From Oscillospiraceae bacterium (GTDB lineage: Bacteria; Bacillota; Clostridia; Oscillospirales; Oscillospiraceae), in NCBI GenBank assembly GCA_017624715.1, contig JAGAMN010000064.1, forward strand, positions 1-64,000: 64,000 nucleotides of DNA, read 5' to 3'. Shown here piece by piece: positions 24,535 through 32,781 of the stretch. The translations under genes were made by a program, and so were the position numbers. The stretch's first letter is position 1. Each line of letters starts with the position of its first letter. The notes under the pieces were generated by a model. The model made no database searches. It saw nothing but the letters and a program-made list of their open reading frames with translations, and was not told the DNA's origin.

Positions 24535-26313
24535 ATGACCCAATCCAGAACTCATAACTGCGGCGAGCTGCGTATCAGCGACGCCGGTAAGAAGGTCACC
24601 ATCGTTGGCTGGCTGGAAAATGTCCGCGAGGTCGGCTCCAACTTTGCTTTCTGCGTCGTCCGTGACTTCTATGGCACCACCCAGGTGGTTGTTGAGAACG
24701 AGGAGATGATGCAGGTCGTCAAGCCCATCACCAAGGAATCCACCATCTGCGTCGAAGGCGTCGTCCGCGAGCGCGAGAGCAAGAACGCCAAGCAGGCCAC
24801 CGGCGACATCGAAGTCGTCCCCGAGAAGATCACCGTTCTCGGCAAGTGCCGCCATGCTCAGCTGCCCTTTGAGATCAACAAGTCCAGGGATGCTGACGAG
24901 AACGTCCGCCTGAAGTACCGTTATCTGGACCTGCGTAATCCCGCTGTCAAGTCCAACATCGTTCTGCGCTGCCAGGTCGTTGCCGAGCTGCGCCGCCTGA
25001 TGACCGAGAAGGGCTTCCTGGAGATCACCACCCCCATCCTGACCGCTTCCTCCCCCGAGGGCGCCCGTGACTATCTGGTTCCCGCCCGTAACCATCCCGG
25101 CAAGTTCTATGCCCTGCCCCAGGCTCCCCAGCAGTTCAAGCAGCTGCTGATGACCTCCGGCTTCGACAAGTACTTCCAGATCGCTCCCTGCTTCCGTGAT
25201 GAGGACGCCCGTGCCGACCGCACTCCCGGCGAATTCTATCAGATGGACATGGAGATGGCCTTTGCCAACCAGAACGACGTCCTGACCACCCTGGAAGAGG
25301 TGCTGGTCCCCGTCTTCGAGAAGTTCGGCAAGTACAAGAGAATTTCCACCGCTCCCTTCCGCCACATCCCCTTCAACGAGGCCATGGAGCGCTACGGCTC
25401 CGACAAGCCCGACCTGCGTATCGACCTGGAGGTCCAGGACATCACCGCCGAGGTCCAGGGCTGCGGCTTCGGCCCCTTCCAGGACGCAACCGTCAAGGCC
25501 GTCGTGGTTGACAATTTCACCCAGGCCCGTAAGTGGATCGACAAGCTGCTCCTTGACGTGGAAGTCCAGACCGGCAACAAGGCCTGCTGGGTCAAGGTCG
25601 ACGATCAGGGCAACCTGACCGGCGGCGTTTCCAAGTTCCTGGCCGATTGCAAGGACGCTCTGACCGAGAAGCTCTCCCTGAAGCCCGGCTCCTTCGTCTG
25701 CATGGCCGCCGGCAAGAAGCTGGCCGCCCAGAAGACCGCCGGCGTCATCCGCACCATGCTGGGCAAGCGTGTTCCCGGCCACTTCGACGAAGAGCAGTAC
25801 GCACTGTGCTGGATCGTTGACTTCCCCATGTACGAAATGGGCGAGGAGTCCGGCGAGCTGGAATTCTGCCACAACCCCTTCTCCATGCCCCAGGGCGGCA
25901 TGCAGGCTCTGCTGGATGCTGAGGGCGACACCGAGAAGCTGCTGGCCATCAATGCTGACCAGTACGACCTGGTCGTCAACGGCTACGAGTCCGCTTCCGG
26001 CGCTGTCCGTAACCACGATCCCGAGATCATGGTCAAGGCCTTCGAGATGGTGGGCCTGGGCGAAGAGGATGTCAAGGCCAAGTTCCCCGCCATGTACAAC
26101 GCCTTTACCTACGGCGCACCTCCCCATGCAGGTGCAGCTCCCGGCGTTGACCGCCTGATCATGCTGCTGACCGGCGAGGAGAGCATCCGCGAGGTCATCA
26201 CCTTCCCCATGAACAAGAATGCGCAGGACCTGATGATGGACGCACCCACCACTGTTTCCCAGAAGCAGCTGGACGACGTGCATATCGCCATCGCCATCAA
26301 GGAAAAGGAATAA
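24535..26313 (+). CDS. aspS: Aspartate-tRNA ligase
   Basis: This class II synthetase charges tRNA-Asp with aspartate. At 592 residues it is a bacterial-type enzyme with an N-terminal OB-fold anticodon-binding domain (residues 10-110) and a GAD insertion (about 285-415). Motif 1 (GFLEITTPIL), motif 2 (FRDEDARADRTPGEFYQ) and motif 3 (HAGAAPGVDRLIMLL) are complete. Whether it is discriminating or non-discriminating for Asn was not determined. A GAGGG site precedes the ATG. Confidence 0.97.
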   Translation: MTQSRTHNCGELRISDAGKKVTIVGWLENVREVGSNFAFCVVRDFYGTTQVVVENEEMMQVVKPITKESTICVEGVVRERESKNAKQATGDIEVVPEKITVLGKCRHAQLPFEINKSRDADENVRLKYRYLDLRNPAVKSNIVLRCQVVAELRRLMTEKGFLEITTPILTASSPEGARDYLVPARNHPGKFYALPQAPQQFKQLLMTSGFDKYFQIAPCFRDEDARADRTPGEFYQMDMEMAFANQNDVLTTLEEVLVPVFEKFGKYKRISTAPFRHIPFNEAMERYGSDKPDLRIDLEVQDITAEVQGCGFGPFQDATVKAVVVDNFTQARKWIDKLLLDVEVQTGNKACWVKVDDQGNLTGGVSKFLADCKDALTEKLSLKPGSFVCMAAGKKLAAQKTAGVIRTMLGKRVPGHFDEEQYALCWIVDFPMYEMGEESGELEFCHNPFSMPQGGMQALLDAEGDTEKLLAINADQYDLVVNGYESASGAVRNHDPEIMVKAFEMVGLGEEDVKAKFPAMYNAFTYGAPPHAGAAPGVDRLIMLLTGEESIREVITFPMNKNAQDLMMDAPTTVSQKQLDDVHIAIAIKEKE

Positions 26314-26320
26314 TAATTCA

Positions 26321-26350
26321 CGCCCCGCCGGTCCGGCGGGGCGTTCTTCC
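26321..26350 (+). terminator. Terminator of aspS
   Basis: The stem CGCCCCGCCG / CGGCGGGGCG with a 3-base loop is followed by a short T-containing tail. The next gene begins 19 bases later, so some read-through is possible. Confidence 0.8.
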
Positions 26351-26368
26351 AATCAGAGGAACTCATAT

Positions 26369-27844
26369 ATGGAACAATTCACCATCCGCACCGCCTCCAT
26401 GGCGGACCTGGAAGCCATTGCCGCGGTGGAAACCGAGTGCTTCCCTGCCGCCGAGGCCGCCACAAAAGCTGAATTCGAAGACCGCCTCACCCATTACGCC
26501 AACCATTTCTGGCTGATGTTCGAGGGGGACCGGCTCATCTCCTTTGTCGATGGCTTCGCCACGGACGTCCCCGACCTGACTGACGAAATGTTCGCAGAGG
26601 CTTCCATGCACAACGAAACCGGTGCCTGGCAGATGATCTTCGGCGTCAACACCATCCCCTCCCACCGCTGCCGGGGCTATGCCGGGCAGCTGCTCCAGCG
26701 GGCCATCGACGACGCAAAAAGCGCGGGCCGCAAGGGGCTGGTGCTGACCTGCAAGAAAGAAAAAATCCATTACTACGCAAAGCTCGGCTTTGTAGACGAG
26801 GGCGTCTGTGCTTCTTCCCACGGCGGCGCAGTCTGGCACCAGATGCGCCTGACCTTCCGCAAGGGGCTGGTCATCACCTTCCCCTGGGACGATGCCACCC
26901 GGCAGCGGCTGGTGGACGCTGCCGGAAACCGCTGCGACTTTGCCTTCATGGATGACAGCTGGACCCGGAAGGACTACATTACTGCCCTGAAGCAGACCAA
27001 CATCCTCATCGGCGAACCCCGGAACGAGGATTTCCGGTTCTGTGAACAGCTGGAGCTGATGCACAGCCCCTGCTCCGGCGTCAATTATTATATAGGCGGC
27101 GGCCAGTTCCCCGCGGGGGCAATGATGTGCTGCGCCAGCGGCTGCTATGGCAATGTGATCGCTGAGCATATGCTGGCCATGACCCTGGCCCTTTGCCGGC
27201 GGCTGCCGGAATACCGGGACCAGCAGCATCGGCACAACTGGCAGCTGCGGAAATTCGACAAACAGCTGGAGGACGCCACCGTGCTGATTCTGGGTGCCGG
27301 TGACATCGGCACCACCCTGGCCCGGTGGATGAAGCCCATGGTGGCTCAGGTCATCGGTCTGCGCCGGGTCAGCCGCAGCTTCCCAGACTGCTTTGACCGG
27401 ATGGTTACGACGGCGCAGCTTGACGATGTGCTGCCCGAAGCGGATATCATCCTCTGCGCCCTGCCTCAGACTCCGGAAACGGTAGGCCTGCTGAACGAAG
27501 CGCGGCTGCGCAGGACAAAAAAAGACGCCGTTCTGGTCAACGGCGGTCGCGGCAGTCTGATCGATCAGGATGCTCTGTGCAAGCTGCTGCAGGAGGGACA
27601 TTTCTACGGCGTAGGTCTGGAGGTCACCAGTCCCGAGCCCCTGCCGGCGGAGCATCCCCTCTGGGATCAGCCCCGGGTCCTCATCACCCCCCACGCCTCC
27701 GGCAACTCCTTCGCCCCGGACAGCCCGCTGGTGCGCAAGATCTGGGCTCTCATGATCCGTAACGTGGACGCGTTCCTGTCCGGTAAGGAGCCCCGGAATC
27801 AGGTGGATTTCGCCACCGGCTACCGCAAAACTATCCAGTCATAA
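26369..27844 (+). CDS. Fusion of a GNAT acetyltransferase and a D-2-hydroxyacid dehydrogenase
   Basis: This 491-residue protein joins two enzymes. Residues 1-165 form a GNAT N-acetyltransferase with the acetyl-CoA loop SHRCRGYAGQLL and the YYAKLGF segment. Residues 170-480 form a D-isomer 2-hydroxyacid dehydrogenase: NAD-binding LILGAGDIGTTLA near 305, catalytic Arg in GGRGS near 390, Glu in GLEVTSPEPLP near 416 and His in PHASG near 440. All three catalytic residues are kept. The reading frame is continuous with a short linker (TFRKGLVITF). It may couple acetylation of an amino compound with keto-acid reduction, but the substrate is unknown. Confidence 0.85.
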   Translation: MEQFTIRTASMADLEAIAAVETECFPAAEAATKAEFEDRLTHYANHFWLMFEGDRLISFVDGFATDVPDLTDEMFAEASMHNETGAWQMIFGVNTIPSHRCRGYAGQLLQRAIDDAKSAGRKGLVLTCKKEKIHYYAKLGFVDEGVCASSHGGAVWHQMRLTFRKGLVITFPWDDATRQRLVDAAGNRCDFAFMDDSWTRKDYITALKQTNILIGEPRNEDFRFCEQLELMHSPCSGVNYYIGGGQFPAGAMMCCASGCYGNVIAEHMLAMTLALCRRLPEYRDQQHRHNWQLRKFDKQLEDATVLILGAGDIGTTLARWMKPMVAQVIGLRRVSRSFPDCFDRMVTTAQLDDVLPEADIILCALPQTPETVGLLNEARLRRTKKDAVLVNGGRGSLIDQDALCKLLQEGHFYGVGLEVTSPEPLPAEHPLWDQPRVLITPHASGNSFAPDSPLVRKIWALMIRNVDAFLSGKEPRNQVDFATGYRKTIQS

Positions 27845-27975
27845 AAAAGAAGCAACCCCTGACTCAAGACCGGTCAGGGGTTACTCCTCATGATTCTTGG
27901 GTTCCATCTATGGTTAACCTCACTTTCTGTTATTTGGGAAGATTCCTTAGTACATTGGACTCACTCCTTTTTTGT
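27843..27975 (-). ncRNA. Candidate small RNA, copy A (paralogue at 29796-29940)
   Basis: A compact minus-strand transcription unit. Promoter TTGCAA-17-TATCAT (28005-28010, 27982-27987) is followed by AAAAAAGGAGTGAGTCC, a mini-ORF ATGTACTAA (27947-27955) and a conserved hairpin region GGTTAACCATAGATGGAACC. It ends in a strong terminator (stem AACCCCTGAC arm plus T6) that overlaps the 3' end of the GNAT-dehydrogenase gene. The predicted RNA is about 130 nt. Copy B has the same order with different terminator sequence. I recognise no known RNA family. Confidence 0.68.
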
Positions 27976-28085
27976 ATCTTTATGATACCCTGCGAAAGCG
28001 AATTTTGCAAGATGGGAAATTTCATAAGAAAGTTTGCCCGCAGCTGTGCAAACAGGAGAAATCCCCATTCCACTCTCAATAAACA

Positions 28086-28149
28086 TTGACAGAAAATGGC
28101 TGCGTGTGTTATGATAAATATGTTGGGGCGGTTCCGATAGAACCGCCCC
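28086..28149 (+). promoter_or_regulatory. Plus-strand promoter followed at once by a GC-rich hairpin (copy A)
   Basis: TTGACA (28086-28091), 18 bases, TATGAT (28110-28115), then the hairpin GGGGCGGTT / AACCGCCCC at 28125-28149. It is read divergently from small RNA A. The hairpin also sits right after the stop codon of the degV gene on the opposite strand and may terminate it. Confidence 0.65.
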
Positions 28150-28155
28150 TTATTC

Positions 28156-29016
28156 TTATCTTTGCAGACCCAGATGGAACAAGCCCATGACGCCGGGTCC
28201 GGTATGGGCGCCCAGAATCGGGCCCACGAAGCCCACCAGCACATGCTTGACGCCATACTCCTCCTTCAGGAGTTTTTTCAGCAGTTCAGCCTCCCCGGCG
28301 CAGTCGCCGTGGGCGATGGCAACCACTTCCTCGTCATGGCAGCGGGCCTCGGCAAATTTTTTCGCCAGCGCCCGAATGGAGGCCTTTCTGCCCCGGGCCA
28401 CACCGGCAGCCACCAGCTTGCCCTCCTCCGTCACCCGGATGATGGGCTTGATGTTCAGCATGGTACCCACCATAGCCGATGTGCTGCTGAGACGGCCGCT
28501 GCGCTTCAGATGTGCCAGATTATCCACCGTGACCCAGTGGCACAGCCGGGTGCAATGCTTTTTCACCCATTCTGCCACGGTGTGCAGGCTCTCACCGGCG
28601 TCGCGCATCTTGCAGGCGTACCACACCAGCAGGCCCTCACCCAGAGAGCCGCTGCGGGTATCCACCACCCGGATCACCCGGTCGGGATAGCGCTCCCGCA
28701 AATCCTCCGCGGCAATGACGGCGGACTGATAAGTAGCAGAAATGCCGGAGGATACCGCCATGACCAGCAGGTCCTTGCCCCCGCGCAGCCAGGGCTCCAT
28801 GGCCCCGGCCCAGTCTGCAGGATTCAGGGCAGAGGTGGTGGCCACAAGGCCCTGACGCATCCGCTCATAGAAATCCTTCAGGGCTTTTTCATCCGAAAAA
28901 TGGCTGTGATTCTCCCCGTCCCACATAACGGACAGGGGCACAGCAGTCACACGCAGGGCCTCATACTCCCGGTCGGTAAAGTCGCAGCAGGAATCGGTAA
29001 TGATCTGATAGCTCAT
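28156..29016 (-). CDS. DegV family fatty-acid-binding protein (second copy)
   Basis: A 286-residue FakB/DegV-type protein. The N-terminus QIITDSCCDFT, the central KRSGRLSSTSAMVGTMLNIKP stretch near residue 165 and the C-terminal GAHTGPGVMGLFHLG are typical fatty-acid-binding signatures. I chose the ATG at 29016, with GGAG upstream, over an in-frame ATG at 29058. It is only distantly similar to the DegV at 4673, so it probably prefers a different acyl chain. The gene lies between the two copies of the duplicated small-RNA unit. Confidence 0.92.
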   Translation of the reverse strand: MSYQIITDSCCDFTDREYEALRVTAVPLSVMWDGENHSHFSDEKALKDFYERMRQGLVATTSALNPADWAGAMEPWLRGGKDLLVMAVSSGISATYQSAVIAAEDLRERYPDRVIRVVDTRSGSLGEGLLVWYACKMRDAGESLHTVAEWVKKHCTRLCHWVTVDNLAHLKRSGRLSSTSAMVGTMLNIKPIIRVTEEGKLVAAGVARGRKASIRALAKKFAEARCHDEEVVAIAHGDCAGEAELLKKLLKEEYGVKHVLVGFVGPILGAHTGPGVMGLFHLGLQR

Positions 29017-29183
29017 AAAAACACTCCTGTATTCGTACACAGTTTTCTCAGCTATCATATCACCCGGCGGGAGAAAAAGTCACCCTATTCCCCGGACAAA
29101 GCCTCTCGCAGAGGTAGAATCCGGGACTCTACCGGCAGTAGAAATGCGAAAAACGCCGAAATCTCCGCGCTGTCCGGCCGGAA

Positions 29184-29705
29184 TCATTCGATCCAGTAGA
29201 CGTAATTCTCTTTTCTGGGCGCTCTGGGAGCAGGGTCGGCGGCGGGGTAGCCCAGAATGCAGTTGCCGATGCCCTCGTAGTCGCCCTCAATGCCCAGGGA
29301 TTTCAGGAGCTCCTTGCCCTCGGGCAATTCAAACACTTCCTTGGCCCGGTGGATCCAGCAGCTGCCGACCCCCAGGGCATGGGCAGCGGTCATCATGTTG
29401 CCCAGAACCAGGCTGCCGTCATAAACGCAGGTAGGGACCTTCTTGTCCGCCAGAACCACCAGCACCACCGGCGCGCCATAGAAGGGGTCGATGGGTGCGT
29501 TCATGATGGCCGCATTGAGCTTGGACAGGCGATCCCGGATCTCCCGGTTGGTAATTGCCAGAATGATGGGGGCCTGGAGGCCTCTGCCGTTGGCGGCGCA
29601 GGTGCCGGCGGCGATGATCTGATCCAGGATCTCACGGGGCACCATGTCGGGCTTGTACTTCTTGGTACTTCTTCTGGTCAGCAGGTTGTTGATAACTTCG
29701 TTCAT
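29184..29705 (-). CDS. Nitroreductase family protein
   Basis: A 173-residue FMN-dependent oxidoreductase of the nitroreductase superfamily. The N-terminal RRSTKKYKPDMVP segment (FMN phosphate contacts), GTCAANGRGLQAP near residue 35 and GVGSCWIHRAKEVFE near 120 are family signatures. The short length matches the compact clostridial subgroup. It reduces an unidentified electron acceptor with NAD(P)H. An AAGGAG site precedes the ATG. No obvious operon partner. Confidence 0.92.
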   Translation of the reverse strand: MNEVINNLLTRRSTKKYKPDMVPREILDQIIAAGTCAANGRGLQAPIILAITNREIRDRLSKLNAAIMNAPIDPFYGAPVVLVVLADKKVPTCVYDGSLVLGNMMTAAHALGVGSCWIHRAKEVFELPEGKELLKSLGIEGDYEGIGNCILGYPAADPAPRAPRKENYVYWIE

Positions 29706-29765
29706 AACGATCGCTCCTTATTATGGATTTGATTTCATTATAGCACGCCCCCGACAGCAGGGCAA

Positions 29766-29791
29766 TAAAAAAGCGCTCCATTGCGGAGCGT
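29766..29791 (-). terminator. Second terminator hairpin after small RNA B
   Basis: On the minus strand the stem CGCTCC / GGAGCG with a 5-base loop is followed by a T6 run, just upstream of the nitroreductase gene. Confidence 0.75.
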
Positions 29792-29795
29792 GAAC

Positions 29796-29940
29796 AAAAA
29801 GAAATAACCCTCGACAAATCAGCTAATCACTCTGATGCGTCGAGGGTTATCTCATGAAGTTGTTGGGTTCCATCTATGGTTAACCTCGCTTTCTATGGTA
29901 TAGGAGATTGATTAGTACATTGGACTCACTCCTTTTTTGT
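29796..29940 (-). ncRNA. Candidate small RNA, copy B (paralogue of 27843-27975)
   Basis: It has the same architecture as copy A: minus-strand promoter TTGAAA-17-TATCAT (29970-29975, 29947-29952), AAAAAAGGAGTGAGTCC, the mini-ORF ATGTACTAA, the GGTTAACCATAGATGGAACC hairpin region and an intrinsic terminator (AACCCTCGAC / GTCGAGGGTT, then TTTTT). The central block is almost identical to copy A while the terminator stem differs in sequence but not in form. That pattern suggests selection on structure. About 145 nt. Confidence 0.68.
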
Positions 29941-30050
29941 ACCTTTATGATACCCTCTCGCAGCCTGTTTTTCAAGATGGGATGTTTCATAAGAAAATAC
30001 CGGTTACCCTGTGCAAACCGGAGAAAAAGTTCTCCAAAAGCGAATGGATG

Positions 30051-30116
30051 TTGACTTCAGATGCGCGTTATGCTATGCTGAATATGTTGGGGCGGTTATC
30101 GGATCGCCCCATTTTT
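30051..30116 (+). promoter_or_regulatory. Plus-strand promoter followed by a terminator-like hairpin (copy B)
   Basis: TTGACT (30051-30056), 17 bases, TATGCT (30074-30079), then GGGGCG / CGCCCC (30089-30110) and ATTTTT. It precedes the Nudix gene by 24 bases, so it could be an attenuator or the source of a very short RNA. Confidence 0.62.
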
Positions 30117-30139
30117 CTATTAGGAAAGGACGAACCACC

Positions 30140-30532
30140 ATGCTGGAGGTAACCGCAGCCATCATCCGAAAGGACGATCGGTTTTTAATTTGTCAGCGCC
30201 CAGAGGGCAAAAGCTGTGCATACCTGTGGGAATTTCCCGGCGGGAAAATCGAGCCCGGCGAAACCGGCGAGACCTGCATCATCCGTGAATGCAGCGAAGA
30301 GCTGGGTGTTACCATTCGAGTTCTAGGAAAATATACGGATGTGGTCTATGACTACCCGGACCGTTCGGTGCATCTTCATTTTTACCTTGCGGAAATCCAC
30401 GCGGGCGAACTGTCCCGGAAGGAGCACAATGCCCTGACCTGGATCCGGTCTGAAGATATCCCCCGCTTCTCCTTCTGCCCCGCCGACGCGAAAATGCTGC
30501 GGCAGATGGACAATCTGCAGGCTATGAAATAA
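30140..30532 (+). CDS. MutT-like Nudix hydrolase
   Basis: A 130-residue protein with an intact Nudix box at residues 35-57, GGKIEPGETGETCIIREC followed by SEELGV. The short length and the CQRPEGK...WEFPGGK context match the MutT/(d)NTP pyrophosphohydrolase group, which cleans oxidised nucleotides from the pool. The ATG at 30140 has GGAAAGGA upstream. A MATE gene follows 20 bases downstream and may be co-transcribed. The promoter and hairpin at 30051-30116 lie directly upstream. Confidence 0.9.
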   Translation: MLEVTAAIIRKDDRFLICQRPEGKSCAYLWEFPGGKIEPGETGETCIIRECSEELGVTIRVLGKYTDVVYDYPDRSVHLHFYLAEIHAGELSRKEHNALTWIRSEDIPRFSFCPADAKMLRQMDNLQAMK

Positions 30533-30552
30533 CCTTTTCAGGAGACTAGAAT

Positions 30553-31884
30553 ATGAACATTCAGCTTTCCGAACACTTTACCTACCGCAAACTTCTGCGC
30601 TTCACCCTGCCATCCATCGTGATGATGGTCTTTTCCTCGATTTACGGCGTGGTGGACGGCATTTTCGTCTCGAATTTCGCAGGCAAGCAGGCCTTTGCAG
30701 CTATCAATCTGATCATGCCCTACATCATGCTCTTCGGCACCCTGGGCATTATGGTGGGCACCGGCGGTACCGCCCTGGTTTCCATGACCATGGGTACCGG
30801 CGATTCGAAACGGGCCAACCAAATCTTTTCCCAGCTGATCTACGCCACTGCACTGGGCGGTATTGTCCTGACAATCATCGGCATCGCCCTGCTGCGGCCC
30901 GCGGCAATCCTCATGGGCGCCCAGGGTGATACCATCGGCCTATGCGTCACCTACGGCCTCTATGTTCTCCCCGCCACTCCGGCGCTGCTGCTGCAGTTCG
31001 CCTTCCAGAGCTTCTGCGCCGCGGCGGAAAAGCCCAATCTGGGTCTGGGCCTGACCGTTGCCGCTGGCGTTGCCAATATCATTCTCGATGCCTTGTTTGT
31101 GGGGGTATTCCGGTGGGGCCTGATCGGCGCCGCTGTGGCCACTGCCCTGAGCCAATGCATCGGCGGCATCGTGCCCCTGATCTACTTCGCAAGAGAGAAC
31201 CCCTCTCCCCTACGGCTGACCAGGGCAAAGATCGAGGGCCCGATTCTGCTGCGGACCTGCACCAACGGATCCTCCGAACTGATGAGCAATCTGTCCATGA
31301 GCGTAGTGGGCGTGCTTTACAACCGCCAGCTGATGGCCTACGCCGGAGAGGACGGCGTGGCCGCCTACGGCGTCATCATGTACGTCACCTTCATTTTCAT
31401 TGCGGTATTCCTGGGCTATTCCATCGGCGCCGCACCGGTCATCGGCTATCATTACGGCGCGGGCAACCGGGAGGAGCTGAAGAGCCTCTTCCGCAAGAGT
31501 CTCGTCATCATCGGCATCATGGCTCTGGTGCTGACCGCCGCAGCAGAGGCCCTGGCCGCTCCCCTGTCCGCCGTTTTCGTAGGCTACGACCGGGGGCTTT
31601 ATGAGATGACCAAGTGGGCATTCATGGTCTACTCCCTGTCCTTCCTTGTCTGCGGCTTCAGCATCTATGGCTCCTCCCATTTCACAGCGCTGAACAACGG
31701 CCTGATTTCCGCGGTGATCTCCTTTCTGCGGACTCTGGTTTTCCAGTCCGCTGCGGTAATGCTGCTGCCCATTTTCTTCGGTCTGGACGGAATCTGGTTT
31801 GCCATCGTAGCGGCGGAGCTGATTTCCATGATCCTGACCATTTTCTGCTTCGTCAAATTTCGCAAAAGATACCATTATGCATGA
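30553..31884 (+). CDS. MATE family efflux transporter (second copy)
   Basis: A 443-residue polytopic membrane protein with the two-bundle MATE layout. The N-terminal FTLPSIVMMVFSSIYGVVDGIFVS and the central SNLSMSVVGVLYNRQLMAYAGEDG segments are typical of the clostridial DinF/NorM-like branch. It exports an unknown compound using an ion gradient. It is 20 bases after the Nudix gene with AGGAGA before the ATG, and is closed by a terminator. It differs substantially from the MATE at 14487, so the two are old paralogues. Confidence 0.93.
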   Translation: MNIQLSEHFTYRKLLRFTLPSIVMMVFSSIYGVVDGIFVSNFAGKQAFAAINLIMPYIMLFGTLGIMVGTGGTALVSMTMGTGDSKRANQIFSQLIYATALGGIVLTIIGIALLRPAAILMGAQGDTIGLCVTYGLYVLPATPALLLQFAFQSFCAAAEKPNLGLGLTVAAGVANIILDALFVGVFRWGLIGAAVATALSQCIGGIVPLIYFARENPSPLRLTRAKIEGPILLRTCTNGSSELMSNLSMSVVGVLYNRQLMAYAGEDGVAAYGVIMYVTFIFIAVFLGYSIGAAPVIGYHYGAGNREELKSLFRKSLVIIGIMALVLTAAAEALAAPLSAVFVGYDRGLYEMTKWAFMVYSLSFLVCGFSIYGSSHFTALNNGLISAVISFLRTLVFQSAAVMLLPIFFGLDGIWFAIVAAELISMILTIFCFVKFRKRYHYA

Positions 31885-31889
31885 TTTTT

Positions 31890-31922
31890 GCCCGGGAGGA
31901 AACCTCCCGGGCTTTGATTTTT
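31890..31922. terminator. Terminator between the MATE and MerR genes
   Basis: The stem GCCCGGGAGG / CCTCCCGGGC with a 3-base loop lies between convergent genes and is followed by a T-rich tail. Confidence 0.9.
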
Positions 31923-32646
31923 ATTTGCAGTAGATTTCGATCGCCTCGTGGGCAAACCTTGCGGTGCCTTCACCACCGGCTTTTTCGATGTTTTCGGTCA
32001 TGGTGTCACCGGCGATGTACATCTGCCCAAGGCCCCGGAGGATCTGCCTGGTGCAGGTGTAATAATGGTCAGTGATAAAGCTCTGCAGCTCGGCCACCAG
32101 CGCCTGAGCCTCCGCACAGTCCGGCGCGCTGTGGCGAATGGTACCGAACCGGGTAAAAATCTCCATCAGCGCATCCCCGGTTTGCTTCATCTGTCCCTGG
32201 GTCTGACCGGCGGTTTTCTGCTCGAATTCCTTGTAGGCGTCGATTGCGCCCCAGCGGCGCTTGGCCTCGGCGCAATAGCGGTTCAGTTCACTCTGGTCAA
32301 AGGCGGAAAAATCCATTTCCATCACTCCTGTTTTCTGAATCTGACGGGCGTGGGCGATGATCCCCTCCAGCTGACGGCATCGAAGCTCCAGCATCTGAAT
32401 CTGTGCCTCCAGCGCATCCACCGGGTCAAAATCGGGTGCATCCAGAATCCTCTGAATCTCCTTCAGCGGGAACTGCAGCTCCCGGAACAGCAAAATGGAC
32501 TTCAGACGCATCACTGCCGTATCGTCATACAGCCGGTAGCCCGCCTCCGTCACCCGGGATGGCTTCAGCAGGCCGATGGCATCATAATGGTGGAGCGTGC
32601 GCACACTCACCCCGGTCATTTTGCTGACCTCTTTTACTGTTTTCAT
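31921..32646 (-). CDS. MerR-family regulator with TipAS-like antibiotic-binding domain
   Basis: The 241-residue protein starts with a MerR winged helix-turn-helix (KEVSKMTGVSVRTLHHYDAIGLL, then GYRLYDD), continues through a dimerisation coiled coil (about 75-110), and ends in a TipAS-like domain with the typical QMYIAGDTMTENIEKAGGEGTARF tail. TipA-type regulators bind thiopeptides and other antibiotics and switch on resistance genes. I chose the ATG at 32646 (GGAGGG upstream) over a TTG at 32664. Its promoter has the long 19-base spacer expected for MerR activation, indicating autoregulation. Confidence 0.9.
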   Translation of the reverse strand: MKTVKEVSKMTGVSVRTLHHYDAIGLLKPSRVTEAGYRLYDDTAVMRLKSILLFRELQFPLKEIQRILDAPDFDPVDALEAQIQMLELRCRQLEGIIAHARQIQKTGVMEMDFSAFDQSELNRYCAEAKRRWGAIDAYKEFEQKTAGQTQGQMKQTGDALMEIFTRFGTIRHSAPDCAEAQALVAELQSFITDHYYTCTRQILRGLGQMYIAGDTMTENIEKAGGEGTARFAHEAIEIYCK

Positions 32647-32668
32647 GTTCTTCCCTCCCGTCAATTGG

Positions 32669-32699
32669 ATTATAAACCATGACGTTAGGTGAGAGTCAA
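32669..32699 (-). promoter_or_regulatory. MerR-type promoter with 19-base spacer
   Basis: On the minus strand TTGACT and TATAAT are separated by 19 bases. The spacer contains a near-palindrome, ACCTAACGTCATGGT. MerR regulators act by twisting such over-long spacers. Confidence 0.8.
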
Positions 32700-32723
32700 T
32701 AGGAAAATCCGCAAATTAATGCA

Positions 32724-32752
32724 GTGACAGCGAACTTCTTCCATGATACAAT
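32724..32752 (+). promoter_or_regulatory. Promoter of the methyltransferase gene
   Basis: GTGACA (32724-32729) and TACAAT (32747-32752) are separated by 17 bases, divergent from the MerR promoter. Confidence 0.55.
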
Positions 32753-32781
32753 GGAAAAAACACCCAGACAGGAGGCCGCCC

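Noticed and set aside
24505-26352. A 615-residue minus-strand frame opposite aspS
   Set aside because: The reverse of aspS; Leu/Gly/Asp-rich low-complexity translation with no domain.
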